DNA of 64,000 nucleotides. Origin: Nocardioides litoris (GTDB lineage Bacteria; Actinomycetota; Actinomycetes; Propionibacteriales; Nocardioidaceae). Numbering within the stretch: the stretch's first letter is position 1; every line of letters starts with the position of its first letter. Positions 31,041 through 40,105 of the stretch are shown piece by piece. Location of the stretch: positions 1 through 64,000 of the forward strand of contig NZ_VDMR01000010.1 of the NCBI RefSeq assembly GCF_006346315.1, read 5' to 3'. Under the pieces are notes generated by a model. That model did not search any database. It saw nothing but the letters and a program-made list of their open reading frames with translations, and had not been told where the DNA came from. A program made the position numbers and the translations under genes.

Positions 31041-32807
31041 GTGAGGACCCCCCGTCGCCCTGCGCTCGTCGGCGGCCTCGCGCTGCTCGTCCTCCTCGGT
31101 GGGGCCTGGGTCGGCGCGTACGCCGCGGCCGGCGACGGCCTGCCCAGCGGCGCCCGCATCTCCGGCGTCGACGTCGGGGGCATGAGCCCCTCCGAGGCCG
31201 AGTCCGCCCTGCGCGCCGGGCTCGCCGAGACCGTCGCCGAGCCCATCGAGGTCGCCGTGCGCGGCCGCGGCGGCGGGTCCGCCGAGGTCACCGCCGGCGA
31301 CGCCGGGCTGTCGGTCGACTGGGCCGCCTCGGTCGCCGAGGCCGGCGGCGGACGGTCCTGGGACCCCCGTGACCTCTGGGACCGCTTCGCCGGCGGCGAG
31401 GAGACCGACGCGGTCGTCCGCGTCGACGACGCCGCGTTCGACCGCACCCTGGAGCGCCTCGAGGGTGACCTCGGCACCGAGCCGACCGACGGCGCCGTCA
31501 CCTTCGTCGACGGCGAGGCGCGGGTCTCCGAGCCCGCCGACGGTCGCGGCCTCGACCCCGAGGGCGCCCGGAGCGCCCTCGCGGCGGCGTACCTCTCCGG
31601 CGAGCCGGCCGAGCTCGCCATCACCGACCTCGCTCCCGACATCGACGCCGACGACGTGGCCGAGGCGGTCGAGGCGTTCGCCGACCCGGCGCTCTCGGCG
31701 CCCGTCACGCTGACCGTCGGCTCCGAGGAGCTCGAGCTGCGCCCGGAGCAGTACGCCGACGCGCTGACCCTCACCCCGGCCGACGGCGAGCTCGAGCCCG
31801 GCGTCGACCCCGAGGCGCTGGGGCCCGTGCTCGACCAGGTCACGGCCGGCGCCGGCGAGCCCGTCGACGCCCGCATCGAGGTGCGTCGCGGCAAGCCGCG
31901 GGTGGTGCCGGGCAAGCCGGCCGTCACCTACGACCCGGCCGACGTGGCCACCGCCCTGCTCGCGGTCGTCACCCGGCCCGAGGGCGAGCGCACCGCGGAG
32001 GTGGAGGGCACCGTGCGGCCGCCCGACCTGACCACGAAGGAGGCGCGGGCGCTCGGCGTGCGCGAGAAGGTCTCGGAGTTCACGACCGAGTTCCCCTACG
32101 CCGAGTACCGCAACACCAACATCGGCCGGGCCGCCGAGATCGTCGACGGCACGCTCCTGCAGCCGGGCGAGGTCTTCTCCCTCAACGACATCGTGGGGGA
32201 GCGCACCCGCGAGAACGGGTTCACCGAGGGCTTCATCATCAGCAACGGCATCTTCAAGCAGGACCTCGGCGGCGGGGTGTCGCAGATGGCGACGACGACG
32301 TTCAACGCGATGTTCTTCGCCGGGCTCGAGGACATCGAGCACAAGCCGCACTCGTTCTACATCGACCGCTACCCCGTGGGCCGCGAGGCCACCGTGGCGT
32401 GGCCGACCGTCGACCTGCGCTTCCGCAACGACACCGACCACGGCGTGCTCATCACCGCCGACCTCAAGCCGAGCACCCCGTCGTCGTCGGGGGCGGTCAC
32501 GGTGCAGATGTGGTCGACCAAGGTCTGGGACGTCGAGTCGGTGACCTCCGACCGCTACGCCTTCACCTCGCCCGCCACGCGCACCCTCGACACCCCCGAC
32601 TGCTACGCCAACAGCGGGTACGGCGGCTTCACCGTCGACGTCACCCGGATCTTCAAGGAGCCCGGCTCCGAGGAGGTCGTCAAGCGGGAGAAGTTCAACA
32701 CCGTCTACACGCCCTCCGACACGGTGCGGTGCGTCCCGCCCGGGTCGTTGAGCGGCGGCGGTGGCGGCGGTGGGAACGGCGGCGGCGGGGGCGCCGGCCG
32801 GGGCTGA
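31041..32807 (+). CDS. VanW-family cell-envelope protein
   Basis: About 588 residues. An N-terminal anchor (about 8-28) precedes two YoaR/PG_binding_4-type repeats (GARISGVDVGGMSPSEAESA near 40 and a second near 215-330). The VanW domain spans about 345-500, with TEFPYAEYRNTNIGRAAEIV and QDLGGGVSQMATTTFNAMFF. The C-terminal tail is a Ser/Gly run. VanW proteins occur in vancomycin-resistance clusters and widely elsewhere, with a presumed peptidoglycan role. GTG 31041 is preferred; ATG 31032 would leave AGG touching the start codon. Confidence 0.88.
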   Translation: MRTPRRPALVGGLALLVLLGGAWVGAYAAAGDGLPSGARISGVDVGGMSPSEAESALRAGLAETVAEPIEVAVRGRGGGSAEVTAGDAGLSVDWAASVAEAGGGRSWDPRDLWDRFAGGEETDAVVRVDDAAFDRTLERLEGDLGTEPTDGAVTFVDGEARVSEPADGRGLDPEGARSALAAAYLSGEPAELAITDLAPDIDADDVAEAVEAFADPALSAPVTLTVGSEELELRPEQYADALTLTPADGELEPGVDPEALGPVLDQVTAGAGEPVDARIEVRRGKPRVVPGKPAVTYDPADVATALLAVVTRPEGERTAEVEGTVRPPDLTTKEARALGVREKVSEFTTEFPYAEYRNTNIGRAAEIVDGTLLQPGEVFSLNDIVGERTRENGFTEGFIISNGIFKQDLGGGVSQMATTTFNAMFFAGLEDIEHKPHSFYIDRYPVGREATVAWPTVDLRFRNDTDHGVLITADLKPSTPSSSGAVTVQMWSTKVWDVESVTSDRYAFTSPATRTLDTPDCYANSGYGGFTVDVTRIFKEPGSEEVVKREKFNTVYTPSDTVRCVPPGSLSGGGGGGGNGGGGGAGRG

Positions 32808-33045
32808 GGACCACTCCACGCCCCACCCCCTCCCCCCACCCGCCCGGCGCAGCCCGCTGGGGTGGTCACCACCCCCGGCCGCCTCGGACAGGCTGTGCTC
32901 GGTTTCGAGTGACTCACCACGCCCGGGTGGTGCCTCCACCCGATCCGGGGTGATCGAAGCTCCGCGGCCCTGGTCCGGGCAGATGGCCAGGGTCGCGGTC
33001 CACCGCCGTCCTCGCGTGGGGGTGGCGGTCGTCACACCCGGTGTC

Positions 33046-33051
33046 TAGCCT
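33046..33051 (+). promoter_or_regulatory. -10-like hexamer before the lipase gene
   Basis: TAGCCT ends 6 bases before ATG 33058. The rest of the 250-bp gap from 32808 has C-rich tracts but no hairpin or ORF of note. Confidence 0.45.
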
Positions 33052-33057
33052 GCGCCC

Positions 33058-33957
33058 ATGCGCCGCGCTCTCGGGTCCCTGCTCACCTCCGCCCTCCTGG
33101 CCGCCGGCCTCGCCGCCGCGCCCGCCTCGGCCCCCGCCTCGGCCGCCCCTGCCGCGGCCGCCACCGCAGCGCCCGCCGCGGTGGTCGCCCCGACGACGGG
33201 GGTGCCCACGCTGCCGACGTCGCCGCTCGGCGACCCGCTGGGTGCCAACGACTGGTCGTGCAGGCCGACTGCGGCGCGCCCCTACCCCGTGATCCTCGTC
33301 CACGGCACCTTCGGCGACCGTCGCAGCCTGCTCGAGCGGCTCTCGCTCACCGTCAAGAACGCCGGGTTCTGCGTCTTCTCCCTCGACTACGGCAACCGGG
33401 GGCTCAACGACATCGCCGCGTCGGCGGCCGAGCTGAAGGCCTACACCGAGCGGGTGCTCGCCGCCACCGGCGCGGCCAAGGTCTCCATGGTCGGGCACTC
33501 CCAGGGCGGCATGATGCCGCGCTACTACCTGAAGTTCCTGGGCGGCGCCGCCGTCGTCGACGACCTCGTCGGCCTCGCGCCGTCCAACCACGGCACCCTG
33601 GTCACGGCCGGCGAGCTCAACCCCATCTCCCGGCTGGTCGGCTACGCCTGCGTCTCCTGCGTCCAGCAGGGCACGGGCTCGCCCTTCCTGACGCGCCTCA
33701 ACGCCGGCGACGAGACCCCCGGCGACGTCAGCTACACCCAGGTCACCACGCGCAACGACGAGGTCGTCATCCCGCACACCTCCGGCTACCTCGCCGCCGG
33801 GCCGCGCACCACCAACGTCACGATCCAGTCCCGCTGCCCGCTGGCGCTGGCCGAGCACCTGTTCCTGCCGTCCTCGACGCCCGCGCTGTCCTACGTCGTC
33901 GACGCGCTCACCCGCCCGGGCCCGGCCTCGCCGACGCTGCAGCCGCGCTGCTCCTGA
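33058..33957 (+). CDS. Secreted triacylglycerol lipase / esterase
   Basis: 299 residues. A signal peptide (RRALGSLLTSALLAAGLAAA) is followed by an Ala-rich spacer and an alpha/beta hydrolase of the actinobacterial class-2 lipase type. The oxyanion region is VILVHGTFGDR near 78, the nucleophile is Ser148 in GHSQGG, the acid is Asp in TRNDEVV near 242, and the catalytic His is in AEHLFLP near 273. Cysteines (SCRP, GFCVF, YACVSC, SRCP, PRCS) fit exported disulfides. A predicted leaderless transcript. Substrate chain length is unknown. Confidence 0.9.
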   Translation: MRRALGSLLTSALLAAGLAAAPASAPASAAPAAAATAAPAAVVAPTTGVPTLPTSPLGDPLGANDWSCRPTAARPYPVILVHGTFGDRRSLLERLSLTVKNAGFCVFSLDYGNRGLNDIAASAAELKAYTERVLAATGAAKVSMVGHSQGGMMPRYYLKFLGGAAVVDDLVGLAPSNHGTLVTAGELNPISRLVGYACVSCVQQGTGSPFLTRLNAGDETPGDVSYTQVTTRNDEVVIPHTSGYLAAGPRTTNVTIQSRCPLALAEHLFLPSSTPALSYVVDALTRPGPASPTLQPRCS

Positions 33958-33978
33958 CCGACGGGCGGTCCTCGCGCC

Positions 33979-33984
33979 TACGCT
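33979..33984 (+). promoter_or_regulatory. -10-like hexamer before the DUF389 gene
   Basis: TACGCT ends 7 bases before GTG 33992. Confidence 0.45.
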
Positions 33985-33991
33985 GGCGGCC

Positions 33992-34954
33992 GTGCTCGTC
34001 CACTTCCGTTTGACCGTGCCGCACGACCTGGGGGACGCGGTCCGCGAGACCCTGCTCGCCCACGACTGCGTCACCAACGTGACCAGCCTGGCCGGCGCCT
34101 CGCTCGACCCGGCCGGTGACCTGGTCGAGGCCGACGTCGCCCGCGAGCAGGCGGGGCTGCTGCTCGACGACCTCAAGCGCCTGGGCCTGCACCAGCGGGG
34201 CGGGATCCTCCTCAGCCACCCGAGCAGCACGCCGTTCGAGGTCGCACGCGAGCTCGACGTCCGGGCCCCGGGCCACCCCGACGACGCCGTCATCTGGGAG
34301 TCGGTCCGCTCCGCGGCGTACGCCGGTGCGGCGCCGACCTTGTCCTTCCACGTCTTCCTCGTCCTCGCGGTGGCGCTCGCCGCCGTCGCGGTCATCACCG
34401 ACTCCGCGGTGCTGGTGGTGGGGGCGATGGTGGTCGGACCGGAGTTCAGCGCGGTGGTCGCGGTGAGCGCCGGGATCGTCCTGGGCCACGGTGGGCTGGT
34501 CCTGCGGGCGGCCAAGCTGCTGCTGTTCTCCTTCGCCCTGGCGGTGCTCGTCGTCGCCCTGCTCGCCCTGGTGGGCAGCGCGGCCGGGCTGGTCACCGAC
34601 GAGATCGTCACCCGGCCGCGACCCAACACCGGCTTCATCTGGAAGCCGGACTTCTGGTCGTTCCTCGTCGCGCTCCTCGCCGGGGCGGCGGGGGCCCTGG
34701 CGCTGGCCATCGAGCGCCAGGCCACGATGGTCGGTGTGTTCATCAGCGTCACCACCGTCCCGGCGGCCGGCAACCTCGCCCTGGGGCTGGCGGTCTGGGA
34801 CGGTGCGGAGGTCACCGGCTCGCTGGCCCAGCTCGGCCTCAACCTGGCCGGGATGGTCGTGGCCGGCGTCGTGACGCTGGTGCTGGTCAAGACGGTCTGG
34901 CCGTGGCTGGCCGACCGCTCCGAACGCATCTTCGGCTACCACGAGCCGGCATGA
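33992..34954 (+). CDS. DUF389 membrane protein
   Basis: 320 residues. A soluble ACT-like N-terminal half (residues 1-100, HFRLTVPHDLGDAVRETLLA) is joined to six helices that contain the DUF389 core: ITDSAVLVVGAMVVGPEFSA near 128 and SVTTVPAAGNLALGLAVWD near 251. The family is of unknown function and sometimes annotated as a hydrophobic-domain transporter. Its stop overlaps the cation diffusion facilitator start (ATGA), suggesting a common role in ion or metal handling (inference). Confidence 0.9.
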   Translation: MLVHFRLTVPHDLGDAVRETLLAHDCVTNVTSLAGASLDPAGDLVEADVAREQAGLLLDDLKRLGLHQRGGILLSHPSSTPFEVARELDVRAPGHPDDAVIWESVRSAAYAGAAPTLSFHVFLVLAVALAAVAVITDSAVLVVGAMVVGPEFSAVVAVSAGIVLGHGGLVLRAAKLLLFSFALAVLVVALLALVGSAAGLVTDEIVTRPRPNTGFIWKPDFWSFLVALLAGAAGALALAIERQATMVGVFISVTTVPAAGNLALGLAVWDGAEVTGSLAQLGLNLAGMVVAGVVTLVLVKTVWPWLADRSERIFGYHEPA

Positions 34955-35964
34955 GCGCGCAGGAGGAGCGAGCCGACAAGCCCGCAGACAAGCCCGACGA
35001 CGACCAGGGCTCCCTGCTCACCGTCGTCGTCGCCCTGGTGGCCAACGGCCTGCTCGCGCTGGCCAAGTCGTTCGCCGCCGCGGTCTCCGGCTCGTCCGCC
35101 ATGCTCGCCGAGGCCGCGCACTCGTGGGCCGACACGGGCAACGAGATCTTCCTGCTGCTGGCCGAGCGCCGCGGCAAGCGGCCCCGTGACGAGTCGCACC
35201 CGCGCGGCTACGGCCGGGCCACCTACACCTGGTCGCTGGTGGCCGCCTTCGGCCTGTTCTCCGCCGGCGCCGGCGTGTCGGTGTGGAGCGGGGTCACCGA
35301 CCTCCTCGACCCGCCGGAGGAGGAGGCGTCGTTCGTCCTCAACTACGTCGTCCTCGGCATCGCCCTGCTGCTGGAGGGCACGTCGTTCCTCCAGGCGGCC
35401 CACCAGGTGCACGGGCGGGCCACCCGCTTCGGCCTGCACCCGCTGCGCTTCGTCACCCGCACCTCCGACCCGACGCTGCGTGCGGTGTTCCTCGAGGACT
35501 CCTCGGCCATCGCCGGCATCGTCATCGCCGGCGCGGGCATCGGGCTGCACGAGGTCACCGGCGACCCGGTCTGGGACGCGGTCGCCTCGCTGCTGATCGG
35601 GGTGCTCCTGGGCTCGGTCGCGGTCTTCCTGATGCGCCGCAACATGGACTACCTCGTCGGGGTCGCAGTCGACCCGTCCCTGCGCGACCGGGTGCTGCTG
35701 CGGCTGCTCGCGCACACCGAGGTGGAGCGGGTCACCTACCTCCACGTCGAGTACGTCGGCCCGCAGCGCGTCTTCGTCGTCGCCGCCGTCGACCTCGTCG
35801 GCGACGACACCGAGGACCACCTGGCCACCCGGTTCCGGCGCGTCGAGGACGCGCTCGAGACGAGCGACGTCATCGAGGACGCGGTGCTCACCCTCGCCCA
35901 GCCCGGCGACCCGGCCCTCGAGCCGCTGGTCAGCGCGGGGTCGTCGGGGCAGCCGCCGGCGTGA
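34951..35964 (+). CDS. Cation diffusion facilitator family transporter
   Basis: 337 residues with six helices and a cytoplasmic C-terminal domain. The metal site in helix 2 is in AEAAHSWADTGNE (H and D two turns apart) near residue 50, and the partner in helix 5 is FLEDSSAIAG near 188. This pattern with an early GYGRATYTWSL loop resembles the SLC30A9/ZnT9-like branch. It probably exports Zn2+ or a similar ion by proton exchange. Coupled to the DUF389 gene by ATGA. Its last 35 bp overlap the end of the convergent acetyltransferase gene. Confidence 0.9.
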   Translation: MSAQEERADKPADKPDDDQGSLLTVVVALVANGLLALAKSFAAAVSGSSAMLAEAAHSWADTGNEIFLLLAERRGKRPRDESHPRGYGRATYTWSLVAAFGLFSAGAGVSVWSGVTDLLDPPEEEASFVLNYVVLGIALLLEGTSFLQAAHQVHGRATRFGLHPLRFVTRTSDPTLRAVFLEDSSAIAGIVIAGAGIGLHEVTGDPVWDAVASLLIGVLLGSVAVFLMRRNMDYLVGVAVDPSLRDRVLLRLLAHTEVERVTYLHVEYVGPQRVFVVAAVDLVGDDTEDHLATRFRRVEDALETSDVIEDAVLTLAQPGDPALEPLVSAGSSGQPPA

Positions 35965-36859
35965 GGTAGCGGTAGCGGTGGTGCGTGCGGAACCCCAGCC
36001 GCTCGTAGAGGGCCAGCGCCGGCTCGTTGTCGGCGACGACCTGGAGGTAGGCCGTCGTCGCGCCCTGCTCGGCGCCCCATCCGACCAGCGCGGCCATCAC
36101 CGCCAGGCCCAGGCCGCGCCGCCGGTGCTCCGGGGCGACCTCGATCGAGCGGAACCCGACCCAGCCCCCGCCGTCCTCGCAGTGCGCGGCGACCCCGGAG
36201 GCGGCGTCGCCGACGCGGGCCGTGGCCAGGCCGCCGGCGGCCTCCACGACGACCGCGCCGTCGTCGACGGCCCGCAGCGCCCGGGCGACCTGCGCGGTGC
36301 CCGCGACCTGGAAGAGCGTGTCGGCGTCGCGCGACTCCGGCCCCCAGCCGAGCCCGGTGAACCGGTCGTCCTCGGCCGACCCGGTCAGCACCGCGGCCAC
36401 CGGGCGGGCGTAGTGGGCGAGGACGGCCTCGACGTCGCCCTCGACGCCCGAGGGACCGAAGGCCAGCACCGAGGTGGCCCGCCGCGCCGTCGCGGTGGGG
36501 GAGTCGCGCAGCACCCAGTCGCCGAGCGGGGTGGTCACCAGGTCGGGGAACAGCGCCGCACCTCGCAGCTGCGCCGTGCGCGCCGGCACCCGGTCGCGCA
36601 CCGAGGCCCGCGGCGGCACCGGCTTGCCCGAGACCACGTCGGCCAGCGGCACAACCACCGGCTCTCCGCCCTCGGTGCGCACGACGACCACCCCGTCGCC
36701 CCAGGCCTCGCAGGTGCCGAGCAGGTCGGTCATGGCCGGCCCGCCCGACGGCCCCCGCTCGCCCCGCACGAGTCGTCGTACGACGACGCGCCGGCCGACG
36801 ACGTGGGGGCCGAGGGTGTGCTGTCCGGTGTGCTGTCCGGTGCGCGTGGCGGGGCTCAC
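35930..36859 (-). CDS. GNAT acetyltransferase with N-terminal SH3-like domain
   Basis: About 309 residues. The first 80 (VVGRRVVVRRLV, then GEPVVVPLADVVSGKPVPPR) look like a small beta barrel seen in the Rv0428c-type actinobacterial acetyltransferases. The C-terminal GNAT domain has the acetyl-CoA loop EVAPEHRRRGLGLAVMAALV near 245 and the VVADNEPALALYERLGFR segment near 275. GTG 36859 is the best start; a 12-bp duplication (GQH-TGQH) lies near the N terminus. It shares 35 bp with the end of the cation transporter gene. Confidence 0.82.
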   Translation of the reverse strand: MSPATRTGQHTGQHTLGPHVVGRRVVVRRLVRGERGPSGGPAMTDLLGTCEAWGDGVVVVRTEGGEPVVVPLADVVSGKPVPPRASVRDRVPARTAQLRGAALFPDLVTTPLGDWVLRDSPTATARRATSVLAFGPSGVEGDVEAVLAHYARPVAAVLTGSAEDDRFTGLGWGPESRDADTLFQVAGTAQVARALRAVDDGAVVVEAAGGLATARVGDAASGVAAHCEDGGGWVGFRSIEVAPEHRRRGLGLAVMAALVGWGAEQGATTAYLQVVADNEPALALYERLGFRTHHRYRYLTPAAAPTTPR

Positions 36860-36954
36860 CTGCTGGGGTTCTGGCGAGTCCGGCACCCGCACACACTAGG
36901 CTGGCCGTGCTCTCGCTCCCGATCTCCGGGCCCGGCCCGAGGAGGAACCCCCAG

Positions 36955-37284
36955 ATGACGTACGTCATTGCGCAGCCCTGTGTCGACCTCAAGGACCGGG
37001 CCTGCGTCGACGAGTGTCCCGTCGACTGCATCTACGAGGGCAAGCGGATGCTCTACATCCACCCCGACGAGTGCGTCGACTGCGGTGCCTGCGAGCCGGT
37101 CTGCCCGGTCGAGGCCATCTTCTACGAGGACGACGTCCCGGAGGAGTGGAAGGACTACTACACCGCCAACGTCGGCTTCTTCGAGGAGCTCGGCTCCCCG
37201 GGCGGTGCGGCCAAGATGGGCGAGATCGACCACGACCACGCCGTCGTCGCCGCCCTCGAGCCCCAAGAGCACGACGGGCACTGA
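36955..37284 (+). CDS. fdxA: 7Fe ferredoxin
   Basis: 109 residues with the seven-iron ferredoxin arrangement: the 3Fe site from CVDLKDRACVDECPVDC and the 4Fe site from CVDCGACEPVCPVEAIF. The FYEDDVPEEWKDY region after the clusters is typical of actinobacterial FdxA/FdxC. It carries electrons in the cytoplasm. ATG at 36955 has GAGGAGG upstream. TAGGCT at 36897-36902 may be its -10. The fdxA-dapC order is conserved in actinobacteria. Confidence 0.95.
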   Translation: MTYVIAQPCVDLKDRACVDECPVDCIYEGKRMLYIHPDECVDCGACEPVCPVEAIFYEDDVPEEWKDYYTANVGFFEELGSPGGAAKMGEIDHDHAVVAALEPQEHDGH

Positions 37285-37291
37285 CCGATCG

Positions 37292-37312
37292 GCCGGGCCC
37301 TGGTGGCCCGGC
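37292..37312. terminator. GC hairpin between fdxA and dapC
   Basis: Perfect 8-bp stem GCCGGGCC/GGCCCGGC with a 5-base loop, 8 bases after the fdxA stop. It may end or attenuate fdxA transcripts before dapC. Confidence 0.5.
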
Positions 37313-37374
37313 GTGCGCCGTGTGGTCGGCTCTGGCTGTGGTGGGGCGCCTGTGCTCCCCAGGAACGGTGGTTG

Positions 37375-38478
37375 ATGCACATGACGGGTCCTGGCTGGCA
37401 TGCCGGCGTCGCCGCGCTCCGTGAGCGTGCGCAGGCGTCGGGGCACGAGGTGGTCGACTTCTCGGTCGGGGCGCCGGTCGACCCGACCCCCGAGGTCGTG
37501 CGGCGGGCGCTGGCCGAGCACGCCGACGCGCCCGGCTACCCGTTGACCATCGGTCGGCCCGGCCTGCGCGAGGCGTACGCCGCGTGGCTGGGCCGCGTGC
37601 ACGGCGTCCGCGACCTCGACCCGACGGCCACGTTGCCCACGGTCGGCTCCAAGGAGCTGATCGGCACCCTCCCGCTGCTCGCGCTCGACGCCGACCGGCC
37701 CGGACCGGTCGCGATCCCCGCGCTCGCCTACCCGACGTACGCCGTCGGGGCGCGGCTCGCGGGCCGTGACGTCGTGGTGGTCGACGGTCCCGACGACCTG
37801 CGCGCGCTCGACGCGGCGGGCGGGCCGCCGGCGCTGCTGTGGGTCAACTCGCCGTCCAACCCGACCGGCCGCACGCTCGCGCCCGCGGTGCTGGCCGAGC
37901 TCGTCGCGCTGGCCCGCGAGCGCGGCACCCTGCTGGTCTCCGACGAGTGCTACCTCGACCTCGGCTGGGACACCGCGGCCGCCACCGTGCTCGACGACGC
38001 GATCAGCGGCGGCAGCCACGAGGGCGTGCTGGCCGTGCACTCGCTGAGCAAGCGGTCCAACCTCGCGGGCTACCGGTGCGGCTTCGTGGCCGGCGACCCC
38101 GCGGTGGTGGCCCGGCTCACCGCGGCCCGCCGCGACCTCGGCCTCATCCTCCCCGGCCCCCAGCAGGCCGCGGCGGTGGCCGCCCTCGACGACGAGGTGC
38201 ACGTGGCCGAGCAGCGCGCCCGCTACGGCGCCCGCCGCGACGCGCTCCGGGCCGCGCTGGTGGGCGGCGGCTTCCGGGTCGACCACGGCGAGGCCGGCCT
38301 CTACCTGTGGGCCACCCGCGACGAGCCCAGCCACGAGACGGCCGGCTGGCTGGCCGACCGGGGCGTCGTCTGCGTCGACGGCGTGTCCTACGGGCCGACG
38401 GGCGACCGGCACGTGCGTCTCGCGTTCACGGCCACCGATGAGGCCGTCGCCACCGCAGCGGCGAGAATCGCACCATGA
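37375..38478 (+). CDS. dapC: Succinyldiaminopimelate transaminase
   Basis: 367 residues of fold-type I PLP aminotransferase. It converts N-succinyl-2-amino-6-oxopimelate to N-succinyl-LL-diaminopimelate in lysine and peptidoglycan synthesis. The motifs match the mycobacterial-type DapC: VDFSVGAPVDPTPEVVRRAL near 25, NSPSNPTGR near 160, DECYLDLGW near 190 and the PLP lysine in HSLSKRSNLAGYRCGF near 225. ATG 37375 has AGGAAC upstream. Its stop overlaps the next gene (ATGA), linking dapC to the prephenate cassette. The usual N-terminal FPWD motif is missing. Confidence 0.93.
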   Translation: MHMTGPGWHAGVAALRERAQASGHEVVDFSVGAPVDPTPEVVRRALAEHADAPGYPLTIGRPGLREAYAAWLGRVHGVRDLDPTATLPTVGSKELIGTLPLLALDADRPGPVAIPALAYPTYAVGARLAGRDVVVVDGPDDLRALDAAGGPPALLWVNSPSNPTGRTLAPAVLAELVALARERGTLLVSDECYLDLGWDTAAATVLDDAISGGSHEGVLAVHSLSKRSNLAGYRCGFVAGDPAVVARLTAARRDLGLILPGPQQAAAVAALDDEVHVAEQRARYGARRDALRAALVGGGFRVDHGEAGLYLWATRDEPSHETAGWLADRGVVCVDGVSYGPTGDRHVRLAFTATDEAVATAAARIAP

Positions 38479-39290
38479 GCGTCCTGCCCCTCACCCGTTC
38501 GCTGGCCCACCCGAGCACCGACCCGCCGACCCTGGTGGCGCGGGTGCGCGAGGCGCTGGGCTGGAGCGGCAGCGACTTCCTCATCGGCCTGCAGGGCTAC
38601 CCCGAGCTCATGGCCACCCTCGACGTCGCCCACGACGTCGAGGGCCTGGTGCGGGTGGGCGACCCGACCTCCCCGCCGCTGCGGCTCCTGCGGGGCCTCA
38701 ACGCCCTCGACCCCGGGCTCCGGCTGACCCGGGTCACCTCGGTGCCCAGCCCGTGGCGCTGGACCCGCCTCGGCGGCGGTGCCGGCGACGCCCAGGCCGT
38801 GGCGCTGCGCCAGCAGGCCTACTCCGACGTCGTCGCGGTCATGGGCCGCGCGGGCGTCGGGTTCTCCGTCATGCCCGACGACACCTCGACCGAGGACCTG
38901 CTGGCCGCCGGCCTCGAGCTCGGCTCGGCCATCGTCGACGTCGACGAGCTGAGCGGCACCGACGTGCTCATCGTCGGCTTCCTCGAGGACCTCCCGCCGC
39001 TCCACTACGGCCTGCTGGCCCGCGGCAGCGCCGTGCCCGAGGAGGTCGGCGCGGCCTGGCTGACCATCCGCCCCGACCGGGAGCAGGCGGGCACGCTGAT
39101 GGTGGCGCTGGAGCGGTTCAGCGACCTCGGCGTCGACCTCGACTTCCTCCACAGCGACCCGCAGGGCCCCGGCGGCGGGACACACGACTTCCACGTCGGG
39201 TTCCGCGCCGGCGCCGACCGGCTCGAGGACCTGCAGGCCGCGCTGGCCGGGGTCGGCTTCGGCAGCCGGGTGCTCGCGGCCTTCGCGTGA
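38475..39290 (+). CDS. Unrecognised protein with ACT-like C-terminal region
   Basis: 271 residues, soluble. Residues about 20-185 are of no family that I recognise. The C-terminal 75 residues run AAWLTIRPDREQAGTLMVAL, then FSDLGVDLDFLHSDPQGPGG, then THDFHVGF. This follows the strand-helix-strand order of the ACT domain of prephenate dehydratases, with LHSDP in the place of the Phe-binding ESRP. It is coupled on both sides (ATGA from dapC, GTGA to the dehydratase-like gene). A stand-alone regulatory or catalytic partner of the next two enzymes is the best inference. Confidence 0.75.
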   Translation: MSVLPLTRSLAHPSTDPPTLVARVREALGWSGSDFLIGLQGYPELMATLDVAHDVEGLVRVGDPTSPPLRLLRGLNALDPGLRLTRVTSVPSPWRWTRLGGGAGDAQAVALRQQAYSDVVAVMGRAGVGFSVMPDDTSTEDLLAAGLELGSAIVDVDELSGTDVLIVGFLEDLPPLHYGLLARGSAVPEEVGAAWLTIRPDREQAGTLMVALERFSDLGVDLDFLHSDPQGPGGGTHDFHVGFRAGADRLEDLQAALAGVGFGSRVLAAFA

Positions 39291-40105
39291 ACGTCACCTA
39301 CCTCGGCCCGCCCGGCACCTTCACCCACCAGGCCGTCGTCGCGCTCCGGCCCGACGCCGAGGCCGTCGCGGCGACCGACCAGGCCGAGGCGCTCGACGCG
39401 GTGGTGACCGGCGCGGCGTCGTACGCCGTGGTGCCGATCGACAACTCCGTCAACGGCGTCGTGGTGCCGACCCTCGACGGGCTGCTGCGCCGCCCCGAGC
39501 TGTCGATCGTCGACAGCGTCGTGCTGCCGATCTCCTTCGAGGCCTGGACCCGCGACCCGGGGGTGGCGCCCCACGTCGTCGTCAGCCACCCGCACGCCCT
39601 GGCCCAGTGCCGGGGCTGGATCGAGGCCCAGGGCCTGGCGACGCGCGAGGCGGCCTCGACGGCCGCCGCGTGCCGCGACCTCGGGCCCGGCGAGGTCGGC
39701 ATCGGTCCGGCCATCTGCGGCGCGCTCTACGACCTGCACCGGGTGGCCTCGGCGGTGGAGGACAACGCGGCGGCCTACACCCAGTTCGCGCTGGTCTCGG
39801 CCAGCCGGCTGCCCGTGCGCGCCGACGGCGACGACGGGCTGCTGGTCAGCCTGCTGCCCGACGGCAACGTCCCCGGGCTGCTGCGGCGGCTGCTCGGCGT
39901 GCTCGAGGAGCGCGACGTCAACATGGCCAACCTCGTCACCCGGCCCGTGCCGGCGACGCCGGGCATCTACATGTTCCTGCTCTTCCTCTCCGGCACCTTC
40001 ACCGCCGACGACTTCGAGTCGATGCGGGCGGAGTGGACCGGCCTCGGCGCCACCGCCCGCGCCCTCGGCCGCATCTCGCCGCTGGCCGAGCTGGCGGGCC
40101 GGTGA
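39287..40105 (+). CDS. pheA: Prephenate dehydratase, divergent
   Basis: 272 residues: a prephenate dehydratase domain (about 1-180) plus an ACT domain. Expected motifs include TYLGPPGTFTHQAV at the N terminus, SHPHALAQC near 100 and STAAACRDLG near 123. Others are altered: VPIDNSVNG for the usual VPIENS, YTQFALVS where the catalytic TRF normally lies, and VTRPV for the ACT motif ESRP. It may still make phenylpyruvate, or it may belong to a prephenate-using side branch such as the non-aromatising prephenate decarboxylases. GTGA overlaps at both ends. Confidence 0.8.
   Translation: MNVTYLGPPGTFTHQAVVALRPDAEAVAATDQAEALDAVVTGAASYAVVPIDNSVNGVVVPTLDGLLRRPELSIVDSVVLPISFEAWTRDPGVAPHVVVSHPHALAQCRGWIEAQGLATREAASTAAACRDLGPGEVGIGPAICGALYDLHRVASAVEDNAAAYTQFALVSASRLPVRADGDDGLLVSLLPDGNVPGLLRRLLGVLEERDVNMANLVTRPVPATPGIYMFLLFLSGTFTADDFESMRAEWTGLGATARALGRISPLAELAGR

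Noticed and set aside
32808..33057. C-rich tracts after the VanW gene as a terminator
   Set aside because: No stable inverted repeat with a short loop could be drawn; the only dyad, GGTGGTCACCACC-like at about 32860-32875, has too small a loop and lies far from either gene end.
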